Part shown: positions 1-8,269 of the stretch, piece after piece | Layout of the letters: each line of letters opens with the position of its first letter | How positions within the stretch are numbered: the stretch's first letter is position 1 | Source: Sphingomonas sp. LC-1 | GTDB lineage: Bacteria > Pseudomonadota > Alphaproteobacteria > Sphingomonadales > Sphingomonadaceae | Reading direction: 5' to 3' | NCBI RefSeq assembly: GCF_025371035.1 | Contig: NZ_JANZXB010000001.1 | Coordinates: 518,800-582,799 of the forward strand | DNA length: 64,000 nt | The notes under the pieces: generated by a model | Databases searched by the model: none | What the model saw: only the letters and a program-made list of their open reading frames with translations | What the model was told of the DNA's origin: nothing | Program-made: the position numbers and the translations under genes

Positions 1-987
1 GGTGGCCTGATCGACCGTGATCCGCAACTGTTCGACCGCATTGGCGACCGCCGCCCCCATGTCGAGGTCGGAGCCCGCCAGCGTGCCGTCGGCATAGGTG
101 CACTTGCCACCCGACACGTCGATATGGCGCCCGTGCAGCACGAAGTCCTTCTCGACCGCTCCGACCGACGACATGGCGTCGGTGACCAGCATCAGCCGGT
201 CGAACGGACGTGCCTTCAACGCCAGCCGGAGCATCGGCGCGGCGACGTGGAAGCCGTCGATGATGAGACCGCTATAGGGGCGCGGATCGTCGAGCGTCGC
301 GCCCGCAAGGCCGGGCACCCGCTGCTGCATCGCGGGCATGGCGTTGAACAAATGGGTGATGCCCGACAGGCCGGCATCGAACGCCGCCATCGCCTGCTCA
401 TAGCTGGCTTCGCTATGCCCCGCGCTGACCAGGACGCCGGCCTGAACCAGCCGTTCGATCGTCGAGACCGGCACGCGTTCGGGGGCGATGGTGAGCATCA
501 CCTTGCCACGGCGCGGGCGAGTCAGGACCGCGACCATCTCTTCGTCCAGATCGCGGAAGCGGCTCGGGTCATGAATGCCCTTGCGCGCCGGATTGAGCAC
601 CGGCCCCTCGACATGGATGCCGACGATGCCGGGCACCTTGGCTTCGATCGCTTCATCGATGGCGTCGAGCGCGCGGGCAATCTTGTCGGGCGTCTCGCTG
701 ACCAGGGTCGGCAGCATCGCGGTGGTGCCATAAACGGCGTGCGCCGCCGCCATGGCTGCGATGCCGTCCACGTCGAGCCGGTCGTTGAACAGCACGCCGC
801 CGCCGCCATTGACCTGGGTGTCTATATAACCCGGGACGACCCAGCCGCCGTTCAGGTCGATCGCGTCGCCCGAACCCTCGACCGCGCCGATGGCGGCGAT
901 CCGGTCGCCCTCCACCACGATCTCCGCACCCGGCAGGACACCGCCCGAAGTCGCGACATGGCCGTTGATGAAGCGGAAGCGGGTCAT
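1..987 (-). CDS. nagA: N-acetylglucosamine-6-phosphate deacetylase (3' end outside window)
   Basis: NagA removes the acetyl group from GlcNAc-6-P in the cytoplasm, giving GlcN-6-P for the deaminase encoded just upstream. The 329 visible codons carry the amidohydrolase marks of the family: HVEGP with its metal-binding Glu, an AGHS histidine, THLFNAM, a substrate-loop IDGFHV, and LVTDAM with the catalytic Asp. Family members are about 380 residues, so roughly 50 C-terminal residues lie beyond the left edge. The ATG overlaps the TGA of the SIS-domain gene (ATGA), indicating translational coupling in a cutC-gntR-deaminase-nagA operon. Confidence 0.93.
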   Translation of the reverse strand, partial: MTRFRFINGHVATSGGVLPGAEIVVEGDRIAAIGAVEGSGDAIDLNGGWVVPGYIDTQVNGGGGVLFNDRLDVDGIAAMAAAHAVYGTTAMLPTLVSETPDKIARALDAIDEAIEAKVPGIVGIHVEGPVLNPARKGIHDPSRFRDLDEEMVAVLTRPRRGKVMLTIAPERVPVSTIERLVQAGVLVSAGHSEASYEQAMAAFDAGLSGITHLFNAMPAMQQRVPGLAGATLDDPRPYSGLIIDGFHVAAPMLRLALKARPFDRLMLVTDAMSSVGAVEKDFVLHGRHIDVSGGKCTYADGTLAGSDLDMGAAVANAVEQLRITVDQAT

Positions 988-2024
988 AGCGTGCGGGTCA
1001 CTTTCTGCAGATGCGGCGGGGAGTCGGGGTCCATGCCACGGGCAAGGGCCAGAGCCTCGACCATGCGGTAGAAGCTGGCGAGCATCGCGATCGGCTCCAG
1101 CGCGGGGTGGCCCGCGACCATCGGCAATGCGCCCCCCTGCCCCGCGACGAACGGCTTGGCGCCGCGCTGCTCGAACTGGTCGGCGACCGCGCGCACATCT
1201 TCGCCCGCGATGTCGGAGGTGGCGAAGCCCAGCACCGAATAGCCTGGCTCCACGATCCGCATCGGGCCGTGACGCACTTCGGCGGCGCTGAACGGCTCGG
1301 CCTGGATCGAACAGGTTTCCTTCAGCTTCAGCGCGGCTTCCTGCGCCACGCCATAACCATAGCCGCGCCCCAGCACGAACATCTGGCTGACCTCGCGCAG
1401 GCCGTCCACGGCGGCGGACCAGTCGAGGCCGAGCGCCTGTTCGACCTGCCCCGGGAGATCGGCGAGCGCGGCTTCCAGCGTCTTGTCACCGGCCCAGGCG
1501 GCAGCCAGCTGCGCCAGACCCGCCAGCGCGGTCAGGCAGGACTTGGTGGCGGCGACGGCCTTTTCGGGACCGGCCGACAGCGGCAGGAAGGTGTCGGCGC
1601 CGGTCGCCAGCGGCGATTCCTCGTCATTGACCAGCGCGACGATATGCGCGCCGCCCGCTCGGTAAGCCTCGACCGTCGCCAGCAGGTCCGGGCTGCGACC
1701 CGATTGCGAGATGGCGATGACCAGCGCGCCCTGCACCTTCATGGTCGTCTCGAAGATCGACGCGACAGAGGGAGCGGCGGAGGAGACCGGCACACCCGTC
1801 TTGGTCTCCAATATATATTTGCCATAGGTTGCGGCGTGATCCGACGACCCACGGGCGATGGTGATGATCACCGGCGGCGGGGCGGCACGCAGCCGCTCGG
1901 CCAGCGCCCTGACGGTCGGCGCATTGCGCGCGAGCAGCCGGGCGATCGCCTCCGGCGCCTCGCCCGCTTCCGCTCCCATCAGGGTGCCGGCATCCGCACT
2001 TCCGGCGGTCATCACATCAGACAT
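984..2024 (-). CDS. nagB-II: SIS-domain glucosamine-6-phosphate deaminase (NagB-II/AgaS type)
   Basis: The 346-residue protein has two SIS (sugar isomerase) domains. The first holds ISQSGRSPD and GPEKAVAATKS, the second LGRGYGYGVAQEAALKLKE and EVRHGP. This is the isomerase half of GlmS without the glutaminase domain, the arrangement of NagB-II deaminases that replace classical NagB in many proteobacteria. It should convert GlcN-6-P to fructose-6-P and ammonia. It overlaps the GntR gene by 8 bp upstream and nagA by 4 bp downstream. A galactosamine-6-P (AgaS) specificity cannot be excluded from sequence, but the nagA neighbour favours glucosamine. Confidence 0.88.
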   Translation of the reverse strand: MSDVMTAGSADAGTLMGAEAGEAPEAIARLLARNAPTVRALAERLRAAPPPVIITIARGSSDHAATYGKYILETKTGVPVSSAAPSVASIFETTMKVQGALVIAISQSGRSPDLLATVEAYRAGGAHIVALVNDEESPLATGADTFLPLSAGPEKAVAATKSCLTALAGLAQLAAAWAGDKTLEAALADLPGQVEQALGLDWSAAVDGLREVSQMFVLGRGYGYGVAQEAALKLKETCSIQAEPFSAAEVRHGPMRIVEPGYSVLGFATSDIAGEDVRAVADQFEQRGAKPFVAGQGGALPMVAGHPALEPIAMLASFYRMVEALALARGMDPDSPPHLQKVTRTL

Positions 2025-2790
2025 CGGTTAACTCCGCGACGAAATCATAGGCATCACCGCGATAGAAGGACTGGGTATATTCCACCGCCCGTCCATCGCG
2101 CAGGAATCCGCGCCGCTCGATCAACAGGCCCGCATGGCCCGGATCGACGTTCAGCATCTTGGCATGGTCCGCCCCGAACGGCACCGCACGCAGCCTTTGC
2201 AGTGCGCGCACCGGCCGGTGCCCCGCCCGCTCCAGCGCGGCGTAAAGTGACCGGTCCACCGCCTCGATCGAGGGCAAGGCAAAGCCCGCAATGGCCGACA
2301 ATTCGATCGCCATCGGCACCTCGTCGGCGAAGCGCACACGCTGGAACCGATAGACCGGCGCGCCCGGCGACAGACCCAGCGACATCGCCTCTTCGGGCGT
2401 GACCGTGCCGGGTGCGCGGCTGACCCATTGGCTGCTCGGGGTACGACCTCGCGCGATCATGTCCTCCGAAAAGGAAGACAGCTTGGAAAAGCTCTTTTCG
2501 ACGCGACCGGCGACGAAGGTGCCCGCACCGCGCCGCCGCGTCAGAAGCCCCTCCTCCACCAGACCGCCGATCGCCTTGCGCACCGTGATCCGCGACACGT
2601 CATATTCGATCGCCAGATCGCGTTCGGCGGGAATGGCATCATCCTCGGCCAGCACATTGCCGTTGATCGCATCGCGCAACAACTGCTGAAGCTGAAGGTA
2701 TAACGGCGCGGGGTTCCCCTTTCGGAAAGAGCCGACCTGCGCCGAGAATGTCATGGCCGCGCCATCCCCCTTTGCCTTCGCGTCACTCAT
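2017..2790 (-). CDS. GntR/HutC-family regulator of the amino-sugar operon
   Basis: A 257-residue regulator with an N-terminal winged helix (DVSRITVRKAIGGLVEEGLL at about residues 63-82) and a C-terminal UTRA effector domain from about residue 110 to the end. This is the HutC subfamily that includes NagR/NagQ and DasR, whose effectors are phosphorylated amino sugars. It lies directly upstream of the deaminase and nagA genes and overlaps the former, so control of this operon is the obvious role. Sequence alone does not settle whether the ligand is GlcN-6-P or GlcNAc-6-P. Confidence 0.87.
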   Translation of the reverse strand: MSDAKAKGDGAAMTFSAQVGSFRKGNPAPLYLQLQQLLRDAINGNVLAEDDAIPAERDLAIEYDVSRITVRKAIGGLVEEGLLTRRRGAGTFVAGRVEKSFSKLSSFSEDMIARGRTPSSQWVSRAPGTVTPEEAMSLGLSPGAPVYRFQRVRFADEVPMAIELSAIAGFALPSIEAVDRSLYAALERAGHRPVRALQRLRAVPFGADHAKMLNVDPGHAGLLIERRGFLRDGRAVEYTQSFYRGDAYDFVAELTDV

Positions 2791-2809
2791 GCCGCGTACC
2801 GCTTCGACG

Positions 2810-2852
2810 ACTGGTCTATCGCAGCCCCATCAACCGGGCAATAGGTATTATA
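2810..2852 (-). promoter_or_regulatory. Possible promoter and operator of the gntR-deaminase-nagA genes
   Basis: On the minus strand TATAAT (2852-2847) lies about 57 bp before the gntR start, inside the 80-bp gap after cutC. No good -35 is visible. GTAT (2845-2848) and ATAC (2859-2862) form a short inverted repeat around it. ACTGGTCTA at 2810-2818 equals one half of the DasR-type palindrome used by HutC regulators. This suggests, but does not prove, autoregulation. Confidence 0.35.
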
Positions 2853-2870
2853 TATGGCATACATTGGATT

Positions 2871-3626
2871 TTACCCTCTCTCGATAGCCTGACGGATGGC
2901 GGTGATGCGGGCGGGATCGGTTCGACGCCGTTGACCCGATGCGAAACCCATCGCCTCGATCCGCGAATCCCCCCATGGTTCGCGAATACTGGCGGAGGCA
3001 TGGACCGCATCGACGCCGGTCCTGGCGATCAGTTGCGCCACATTGTCCGCCGAAACCCCCGACCCGGCGATGATCGCAACGCGGCCATTCGCCGCCGCGA
3101 CCATGTCTGCGATCACGGCAGCACCTTGCTCCGCCGTCGCCGCGCCGCCCGAGGTGAGAATATGATCATAGCCCAGACCAGCCACCGCCTCGACCGCCGC
3201 GACCGGATCGGCGACCAGATCGATCGCGCGATGGAGCACGATCGCCACATCCTTCGCCACGTCGCGCCAGCGGGCCAATATGTCGAGGTCGAGCCGGTGG
3301 TCGTCCGCCATCGCTCCGACCACGACGCCAGCGACACCCTGCGCCACCATGCGCCGGATCTCCTCGGTCGCCACGGCGACATCACCCGCGTCATAGCGAA
3401 AGTCGCCGTCGCGGGGGCGCACCATCGCATGGACCGGAACGCCGGAGTCCACCGCACAGGCGACCAGCGCCGCCGACGGGGTCAGCCCACCCAGCGCAAG
3501 CGCACCGCATAGCTCGATCCGGTCGCCCCCGGCCGCCGCCACGGCGGCAATGCCGTCAGCATCGTCGACGCAAATTTCCAACAGCGTCGATCCACATCGC
3601 GACAATGGTGTCGCCATCGCCTGCAT
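2871..3626 (-). CDS. cutC: CutC family TIM-barrel protein
   Basis: A 251-residue CutC homologue with LEICVDD at the start of the barrel, GGDRIELC, GGLTPS, HAMVRPRDGDF, VLHRAID, LTSGG and IIAGSGV in the expected order. The family was named for copper homeostasis in E. coli, but that role is disputed and the fold is an enzyme-like barrel. Here it is the first gene upstream of the gntR-deaminase-nagA genes, on the same strand and 80 bp away. A sugar-related function is therefore as plausible as a metal one. Start is ATG 3626; MATPL four residues in is an alternative. Confidence 0.85.
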   Translation of the reverse strand: MQAMATPLSRCGSTLLEICVDDADGIAAVAAAGGDRIELCGALALGGLTPSAALVACAVDSGVPVHAMVRPRDGDFRYDAGDVAVATEEIRRMVAQGVAGVVVGAMADDHRLDLDILARWRDVAKDVAIVLHRAIDLVADPVAAVEAVAGLGYDHILTSGGAATAEQGAAVIADMVAAANGRVAIIAGSGVSADNVAQLIARTGVDAVHASASIREPWGDSRIEAMGFASGQRRRTDPARITAIRQAIERG

Positions 3627-3716
3627 CCCCCAGAAAATTATTCAGCCGCCGCTCCGCCCCTCGCCACGGCAGACGCCAGGATTCTGTCATTTAAGCAGCC
3701 CAAGACGCAATGCGCC

Positions 3717-3746
3717 AGTATAATGGTCTCATAAGGTCGACGACAA
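3717..3746 (-). promoter_or_regulatory. Candidate sigma-70 promoter of cutC and the amino-sugar genes
   Basis: TTGTCG (3746-3741) and TATACT (3722-3717) are separated by 18 bp on the minus strand, about 90 bp before cutC. The -10 sits in CCAGTATAATGG (3715-3726), a CCA/TGG dyad followed by TC that resembles a HutC/NagR-type operator. Confidence 0.35.
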
Positions 3747-3778
3747 ACTTTTCCCGTTTTCGGACCAATGGCATTTTG

Positions 3779-3807
3779 GTTACAGACTGGTATGCTTGAA
3801 ATATAAA
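3779..3807 (+). promoter_or_regulatory. Candidate plus-strand promoter
   Basis: GTTACA (3779-3784) and TATAAA (3802-3807) with a 17-bp spacer. It points into a stretch without a clear gene that ends in a terminator-like hairpin near 4200. Confidence 0.3.
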
Positions 3808-3813
3808 GCAGAT

Positions 3814-4200
3814 TGCCGAGGGCAGGGAATCCCTACACCCTCTTATCTTGTAACGCACATCGCCTCGCCGCGCGGCGCGACGCACACAAGGGGGGGGTTC
3901 GGCATGTTGGGCGTTCGCACCATGATCCTGAACGACGGTGCGCCGAGCCGATCCTGACAAGAGGGCAGCCCCTGCGGCACCATGATTGCGCCCCTGCTGT
4001 CCGCCCGGCCAAGCTGACCGCCTACGCACAGAAGCTGCACGACAAGACCTACTGCCAGATCGAGGCAAGCAGGCACCGTCTGGCCGCCTCCCATAAGAAT
4101 GATCGGACCTATGCAGCGTCGGTGAGCGTACGTTTCCAGGGGAATGCTTTCACACGACGATGCGAGACAGCCCCGTCGACCATGGGACCGACGGGCTTTT
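3814..4200 (+). ncRNA. Possible small RNA or leader transcript of about 390 nt
   Basis: The stretch is bounded by a promoter-like pair (GTTACA, 17 bp, TATAAA) and a GC hairpin followed by TTTT. No domain-bearing frame fits between them. A short frame at 3904-3957 has a very strong ribosome-binding site. This could be an sRNA, a small-protein transcript, or decayed sequence. It rests on position and signals only. Confidence 0.2.
4172..4200 (+). terminator. Rho-independent terminator
   Basis: CCCGTCG (4172-4178) pairs with CGACGGG (4189-4195) across a 10-nt loop, followed by CTTTT. It lies 115 bp upstream of the LpxH-like gene and would end a transcript coming from the intergenic region. Confidence 0.55.
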
Positions 4201-4314
4201 CATCTGCGTGACTTGAAGGAGTCATCGAAATGCTGCGCGTCTGTCACCGATTTGCGACGCAGGCGTAACAGATGACGGGCATGACAGGCGGGACGCCAAG
4301 CGTGGGGAACGCCG

Positions 4315-5199
4315 ATGCCGATGACCAGCATAACGATGGATGGTTCGCTGCACGAAGACGCCGCCATTCTCGACTTCATCCCTCGCGCGCCGGTGAGGCC
4401 CGAACCCGAAGGCCATGAGCGCCGCCGGTATCGCACCATATGGATCTCGGACGTCCATCTCGGCACGCGCGGCTGCAATGCGGAGATGCTGATCGACTTT
4501 CTCGACCATGTCGATAGCGAGACCATGTATCTGGTCGGCGACATGATCGACGGCTGGCGGCTGAAGAAGAAGTTCTACTGGCCCGCCGCGCACAATGACG
4601 TGGTGTGGCGGCTGCTCAAGCGCGCCAAGCGGGGCACCCGCGTCGTCTATATCCCCGGCAATCATGACGAGATATTTCGGCAGTTCACCGGCATGGATTT
4701 CGGCGGCATCGCCATCTGCCGCAAGGCGATCCACGAGACGGCGGATGGCCGCCGCCTGCTGATCCTGCACGGCGACGAGTTCGACGCGATCACGCTGGCG
4801 CATCGCTGGCTCGCCCATGTCGGCGACTTCGCCTATACCGCGCTGATGGAGGTGAACCGCTGGGTCAACATCGTCCGCCGGTGGATGAAGCGCCCCTATT
4901 GGTCGCTGTCCAAGCACGCCAAGGCCAAGGTGAAGAACGCCGTCGCCTTCATCTCGCATTTCGAGGAGGTAGTCGCCCATGCGGCGGGTGCGCGCGGCGT
5001 CGACGGCGTGGTGTGCGGGCATATCCACACCGCGGAAATTCGCGAGATCGGCGGCGTTACCTATTATAATGACGGCGACTGGGTGGAAGGCTGCACCGCA
5101 CTGGTCGAGCATTTCGACGGCACGATGGAAATCCTCCATTGGGGCGACGAGATGGAGGCCCGCCGCCAGCAGCCCATGGCGGCCGCCATCGCCGCCTGA
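4315..5199 (+). CDS. UDP-2,3-diacylglucosamine diphosphatase-like metallophosphoesterase
   Basis: A 294-residue calcineurin-type phosphoesterase with the full metal-binding set: SDVHLG (Asp46, His48), GDMIDGW (Asp76), GNHD (Asn116, His117), LHGDEFD and CGHIHT. It is in the LpxH-like family, though longer than E. coli LpxH (about 240) at both ends. A GT4 gene follows 15 bp downstream, a pairing that recurs in alphaproteobacteria and suggests a role with an envelope glycolipid. Whether this is the lipid A pathway enzyme or a paralogue acting on another pyrophosphate cannot be told. GGGGA 7 nt before the ATG supports the start. Confidence 0.82.
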   Translation: MPMTSITMDGSLHEDAAILDFIPRAPVRPEPEGHERRRYRTIWISDVHLGTRGCNAEMLIDFLDHVDSETMYLVGDMIDGWRLKKKFYWPAAHNDVVWRLLKRAKRGTRVVYIPGNHDEIFRQFTGMDFGGIAICRKAIHETADGRRLLILHGDEFDAITLAHRWLAHVGDFAYTALMEVNRWVNIVRRWMKRPYWSLSKHAKAKVKNAVAFISHFEEVVAHAAGARGVDGVVCGHIHTAEIREIGGVTYYNDGDWVEGCTALVEHFDGTMEILHWGDEMEARRQQPMAAAIAA

Positions 5200-5214
5200 G
5201 CGAAGGGAAACGGC

Positions 5215-6243
5215 ATGCGCATTGCGATCGTCACCGATGCCTGGTCCCCCCAGGTGAATGGCGTGGTCCGCACGCTGCAGTCGGTGACGGCGGAGCTGCG
5301 AGCAATGGGCCATGATCTGTCGATCATCTCGCCCGATCTCTACGCCTCGGTGCCCTGCCCCACCTATTCCGAGATACGGCTGGCGATGCCGGGCCCGGGC
5401 GTGGTCGGGCGGACGCTGGGCGCGTTTCGCCCCGATGCGATCCATATCGCGACCGAGGGACCATTGGGGCTGCGCGCACGGCGGTGGTGCCTGTCTCGCG
5501 GTCTGCCCTTCACCACCGCCTATCACACCCAGTTCCCCGAATATGTCGCCGCGCGGATCAGGGCGATCAGCCCCGAACTGGTATGGCGCTATGTCCGCTG
5601 GTTCCATGCGCCCTCGTCCGCGATCCTGGCCTCGACGCCCAGCGTGGCGGCGGCGCTGGCCGCGCATGACCTGCCGCAAAGCCGCCATTGGGGGCGCGGG
5701 GTCGATACCGCCCTTTTCCGCCCCGATGGTCCGCGCGACGCGTTCGTCCGCGCATTGCCCGGTCCGGTACAGCTTTATGCGGGGCGGGTCGCGGTGGAGA
5801 AGAACATCGCCGCCTTTCTGGCGACCGATGCGCCGGGCTCCAAGGTGGTGGTCGGAGATGGTCCGGCGCGCGCGGCGCTGGCTGCGGAATATCCGCACGT
5901 GCATTTCCTGGGTGCGAAATTCGGCGAGGAACTGGCGGCGATCTACCGTGCGGCCCATGTGTTCGTCTTTCCCAGCCGTACCGACACGTTCGGGCTCGTG
6001 ATGATCGAGGCGCTGGCCTGCGGCACGCCGGTCGCCGCGCTGCCGGTCCAGGGGCCGCTCGACGTGCTCACCCCCGAAGTCGGCGTGATGGACGAAGCGC
6101 TGGACGTGGCCATTGCCGGGGCGCTGAGCCGTGATCGCGACACCTGCGCCGCTTATGGGCAGGGCTTCACCTGGCGGGCGAGCGCGGAGCAGTTCCTTGC
6201 GGCACTCGCCCCCATCAACCACCCCCTGCGCGCGGCGGCGTAG
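5215..6243 (+). CDS. Glycosyltransferase family 4 (GT-B), mannosyltransferase-like
   Basis: A 342-residue GT-B enzyme. The N-terminal acceptor half begins MRIAIVTDAWSPQVNGVVRT and contains TAYHTQFPEY; the nucleotide-sugar half has GRVAVEKNI and the EX7E region FGLVMIEALACGTPVAA. Such proteins resemble PimB/MgtA mannosyl- or glucosyltransferases that act on lipid acceptors at the cytoplasmic face of the inner membrane. It is co-directional with and 15 bp after the LpxH-like gene, so the two are probably one operon making or modifying a glycolipid. Donor and acceptor are not determined. Confidence 0.85.
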   Translation: MRIAIVTDAWSPQVNGVVRTLQSVTAELRAMGHDLSIISPDLYASVPCPTYSEIRLAMPGPGVVGRTLGAFRPDAIHIATEGPLGLRARRWCLSRGLPFTTAYHTQFPEYVAARIRAISPELVWRYVRWFHAPSSAILASTPSVAAALAAHDLPQSRHWGRGVDTALFRPDGPRDAFVRALPGPVQLYAGRVAVEKNIAAFLATDAPGSKVVVGDGPARAALAAEYPHVHFLGAKFGEELAAIYRAAHVFVFPSRTDTFGLVMIEALACGTPVAALPVQGPLDVLTPEVGVMDEALDVAIAGALSRDRDTCAAYGQGFTWRASAEQFLAALAPINHPLRAAA

Positions 6244-6558
6244 CCCCTTCTCGGCATGGGTCATGGCGAAACTCGCCGCACCGTCCCGTTAAGGCCGAAA
6301 TCCGTTGGGGAGGCGTCAGCAACTTCCCCTCGTGGGCGTGCTTCACCAGATTTGCTGGGCTTCTTGCTCTGGGAAGGTCGGGCCGACACATGCATCAACT
6401 TGGAAAACTCCGTTTAACGGGTTGAACCAAGCTTGCCGCCCATGTCATTCATGGGCCTCGCGCGATTCGGTGCGGGGCTTGCCCGCCTGTCGCTGATCCA
6501 TCGGTCGTGCCGCTTGTCGCCATGGCCGCTCCAACCGCTGCACCCGAAAGGTCCCCGA
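6244..6558. other. Intergenic stretch with no recognised feature
   Basis: About 315 bp between the GT4 gene and the preferred TTG start of the antiporter. An upstream ATG at 6433 would extend the antiporter by 42 residues unlike the family, so I treat this part as noncoding. No clear promoter or terminator was found. Confidence 0.5.
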
Positions 6559-8190
6559 TTGGACGTCGTCACGCTTAGCCTTTTCCTCCTCCTCGCCGTG
6601 GTGTTGAGCGGGATCATCTCCCGCCTGCTGCCCTCGGCGCTGCCCCGCCCGCTGGTCCAGATCGCACTCGGCGCGGTGATCGGTGGCATCGCGCAGATCC
6701 GGGTGGAGCTCGATCCCGAAATCTTCTTCCTGCTGTTCGTGCCGCCTCTGCTGTTTCTCGATGGCTGGCGCATTCCGAAGGACGAACTGTTTCGCGACGC
6801 GGGGGCGGTGTTGGGACTGGCCCTGGGATTGGTGTTCCTGACCGTGCTGGGCATGGGTCTGTTTATCCACTGGATGATCCCGGCCATGCCCTATGCCGTC
6901 GCCTTCGCGCTGGCCGCCGTGGTGTCGCCGACCGATCCGATCGCGGTGTCGGCCATCGCGCAAAAGGCCCCCATCCCCAAGCGCATGATGCACATCCTCG
7001 AAGGGGAATCGCTGCTCAACGATGCGTCGGGTCTGGTCTGCCTACGCTTCGCGGTGGCGGCGGCGCTGACGGGGGCGTTCTCGCTGACCGGAGCAGGGCT
7101 GACCTTCCTGTGGATGGCGATCTCCGGGGTCGGCCTGGGCGTGGGGATCGCCTGGGGCACGATCACCGCCAAGGGGCTGTTCGCGCGCCGTTTCGGCGAC
7201 GACAGCGGATCGAACATTCTGGTCAGCCTGCTGATCCCCTTTGCCGCCTATCTGGTCGCCGAACATATCGAGAGTTCGGGCGTGCTGGCGGCGGCGGCGG
7301 CAGGTATCGCGATGTCCTTCACCAACGTCTCGTCGGGGGCCAAGGCCGCCACCCGCATCCGGCGGCAGGCGGTGTGGGACATGCTGCAATTCACGCTGAA
7401 CGGCATCATCTTCGTGCTGCTGGGCGAGCAATTGCCGCAGGTCTTCGCCGGCGCGCGCGACACGGTGATGCTGACCGGGCATCACAGCATCTGGTGGCTG
7501 GGGCTGTATGTGCTGGCCATCGTCGCGGGCCTGGCGGCGTTGCGCTTCGCCTGGACCTGGGTCGCATTGCGCCTGACCCTGTTCCGACATCGCAACAATC
7601 CGCAGCATACCAGTCCGCCGCGCCGTGTCATCACCGCCATGTCGGTGGCGGGCGCGCGTGGCGCGATCACGCTGGCGGGTGCGCTGACCCTGCCGCTGAC
7701 GCTGACCGACGGCACGCCTTTTCCCGCGCGCGATCTGGTCATTTTCCTGGCATGCGGGGTCATCCTCTCGTCGTTGGTCATCGCCAGCCTGACTTTGCCG
7801 CTGCTGCTGCGCGGCCTCGCTCTGCCCAATGAGGATGCCGCCAGCGAGCTCGACCGGACCCGGCTCGCCGCCGCCAAGGCCGCGATCGCGGAACTGGAGC
7901 GCCTCCAGCATGAAATGGCCGAGGGCCGCGACGATGCCGACCAATATGTCGAGATCGCCTCGCGCCTGATGGACGGCTATCGCAGCCGGATCGACACGCT
8001 GGAGGGCGATGTGGACCCCGATGCCCGCCGCTTCGAGGAGGTGGAGCGCAAGATGCGGTTGGCCGCGATCCGGGCTGAACGGCGGGTGGTGTTCGAACTG
8101 CTCAACGCCCGCATGATCGGTTCCGCCACCGCACAGCGGCTGGGGCGCGAACTCGACCTGATCGATACCCGCCTGTCCGCCCAAAGCTGA
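6559..8190 (+). CDS. CPA1-family Na+/H+ antiporter
   Basis: An integral inner-membrane antiporter of 543 residues from a TTG start. About a dozen hydrophobic segments fill residues 1-420. The family signature region contains SPTDPIAVSAI, then LEGESLLNDASG, and a later helix has SVAGARGAITLAG. A charged cytoplasmic tail of about 120 residues follows. I prefer TTG at 6559 because the first membrane segment starts there and GAAAGG lies 7-8 bp before it; ATG 6433 would add an unlikely proline- and arginine-rich leader. Transported cation (Na+, K+ or Li+) is not clear from sequence. Confidence 0.88.
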   Translation: MDVVTLSLFLLLAVVLSGIISRLLPSALPRPLVQIALGAVIGGIAQIRVELDPEIFFLLFVPPLLFLDGWRIPKDELFRDAGAVLGLALGLVFLTVLGMGLFIHWMIPAMPYAVAFALAAVVSPTDPIAVSAIAQKAPIPKRMMHILEGESLLNDASGLVCLRFAVAAALTGAFSLTGAGLTFLWMAISGVGLGVGIAWGTITAKGLFARRFGDDSGSNILVSLLIPFAAYLVAEHIESSGVLAAAAAGIAMSFTNVSSGAKAATRIRRQAVWDMLQFTLNGIIFVLLGEQLPQVFAGARDTVMLTGHHSIWWLGLYVLAIVAGLAALRFAWTWVALRLTLFRHRNNPQHTSPPRRVITAMSVAGARGAITLAGALTLPLTLTDGTPFPARDLVIFLACGVILSSLVIASLTLPLLLRGLALPNEDAASELDRTRLAAAKAAIAELERLQHEMAEGRDDADQYVEIASRLMDGYRSRIDTLEGDVDPDARRFEEVERKMRLAAIRAERRVVFELLNARMIGSATAQRLGRELDLIDTRLSAQS

Positions 8191-8269
8191 GCCCGACCAT
8201 CATCTTTGCGCTTGCGCCAAGGCGAAATTTATCGTGTCTCGCCAATGGAGTTTGCATCAGGGGGGTGGG

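Larger units (their letters stand above)
3627..4314. other. 688-bp intergenic region between divergent cutC and the LpxH-like gene
   Basis: No convincing protein gene on either strand: the open frames have no recognisable domain and one on the plus strand reads through the hairpin at 4172-4200. The region holds the cutC promoter candidate, a plus-strand promoter candidate and a hairpin terminator, listed separately. A 17-codon frame at 3904-3957 follows a run of eight G, a strong Shine-Dalgarno-like sequence, and could be a leader peptide. Confidence 0.6.

Noticed and set aside
3813-4211. 132-codon plus-strand frame in the cutC upstream region
   Set aside because: No domain, odd composition, and it reads through a terminator-like hairpin with its T run.
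4222-6264. 680-codon minus-strand frame opposite the LpxH-like and GT4 genes
   Set aside because: It spans two recognisable plus-strand genes and has no domain.
6433-6558. ATG at 6433 as start of the Na+/H+ antiporter
   Set aside because: The added 42 residues are unlike the family; TTG 6559 has a ribosome-binding site and starts right at the first membrane helix.
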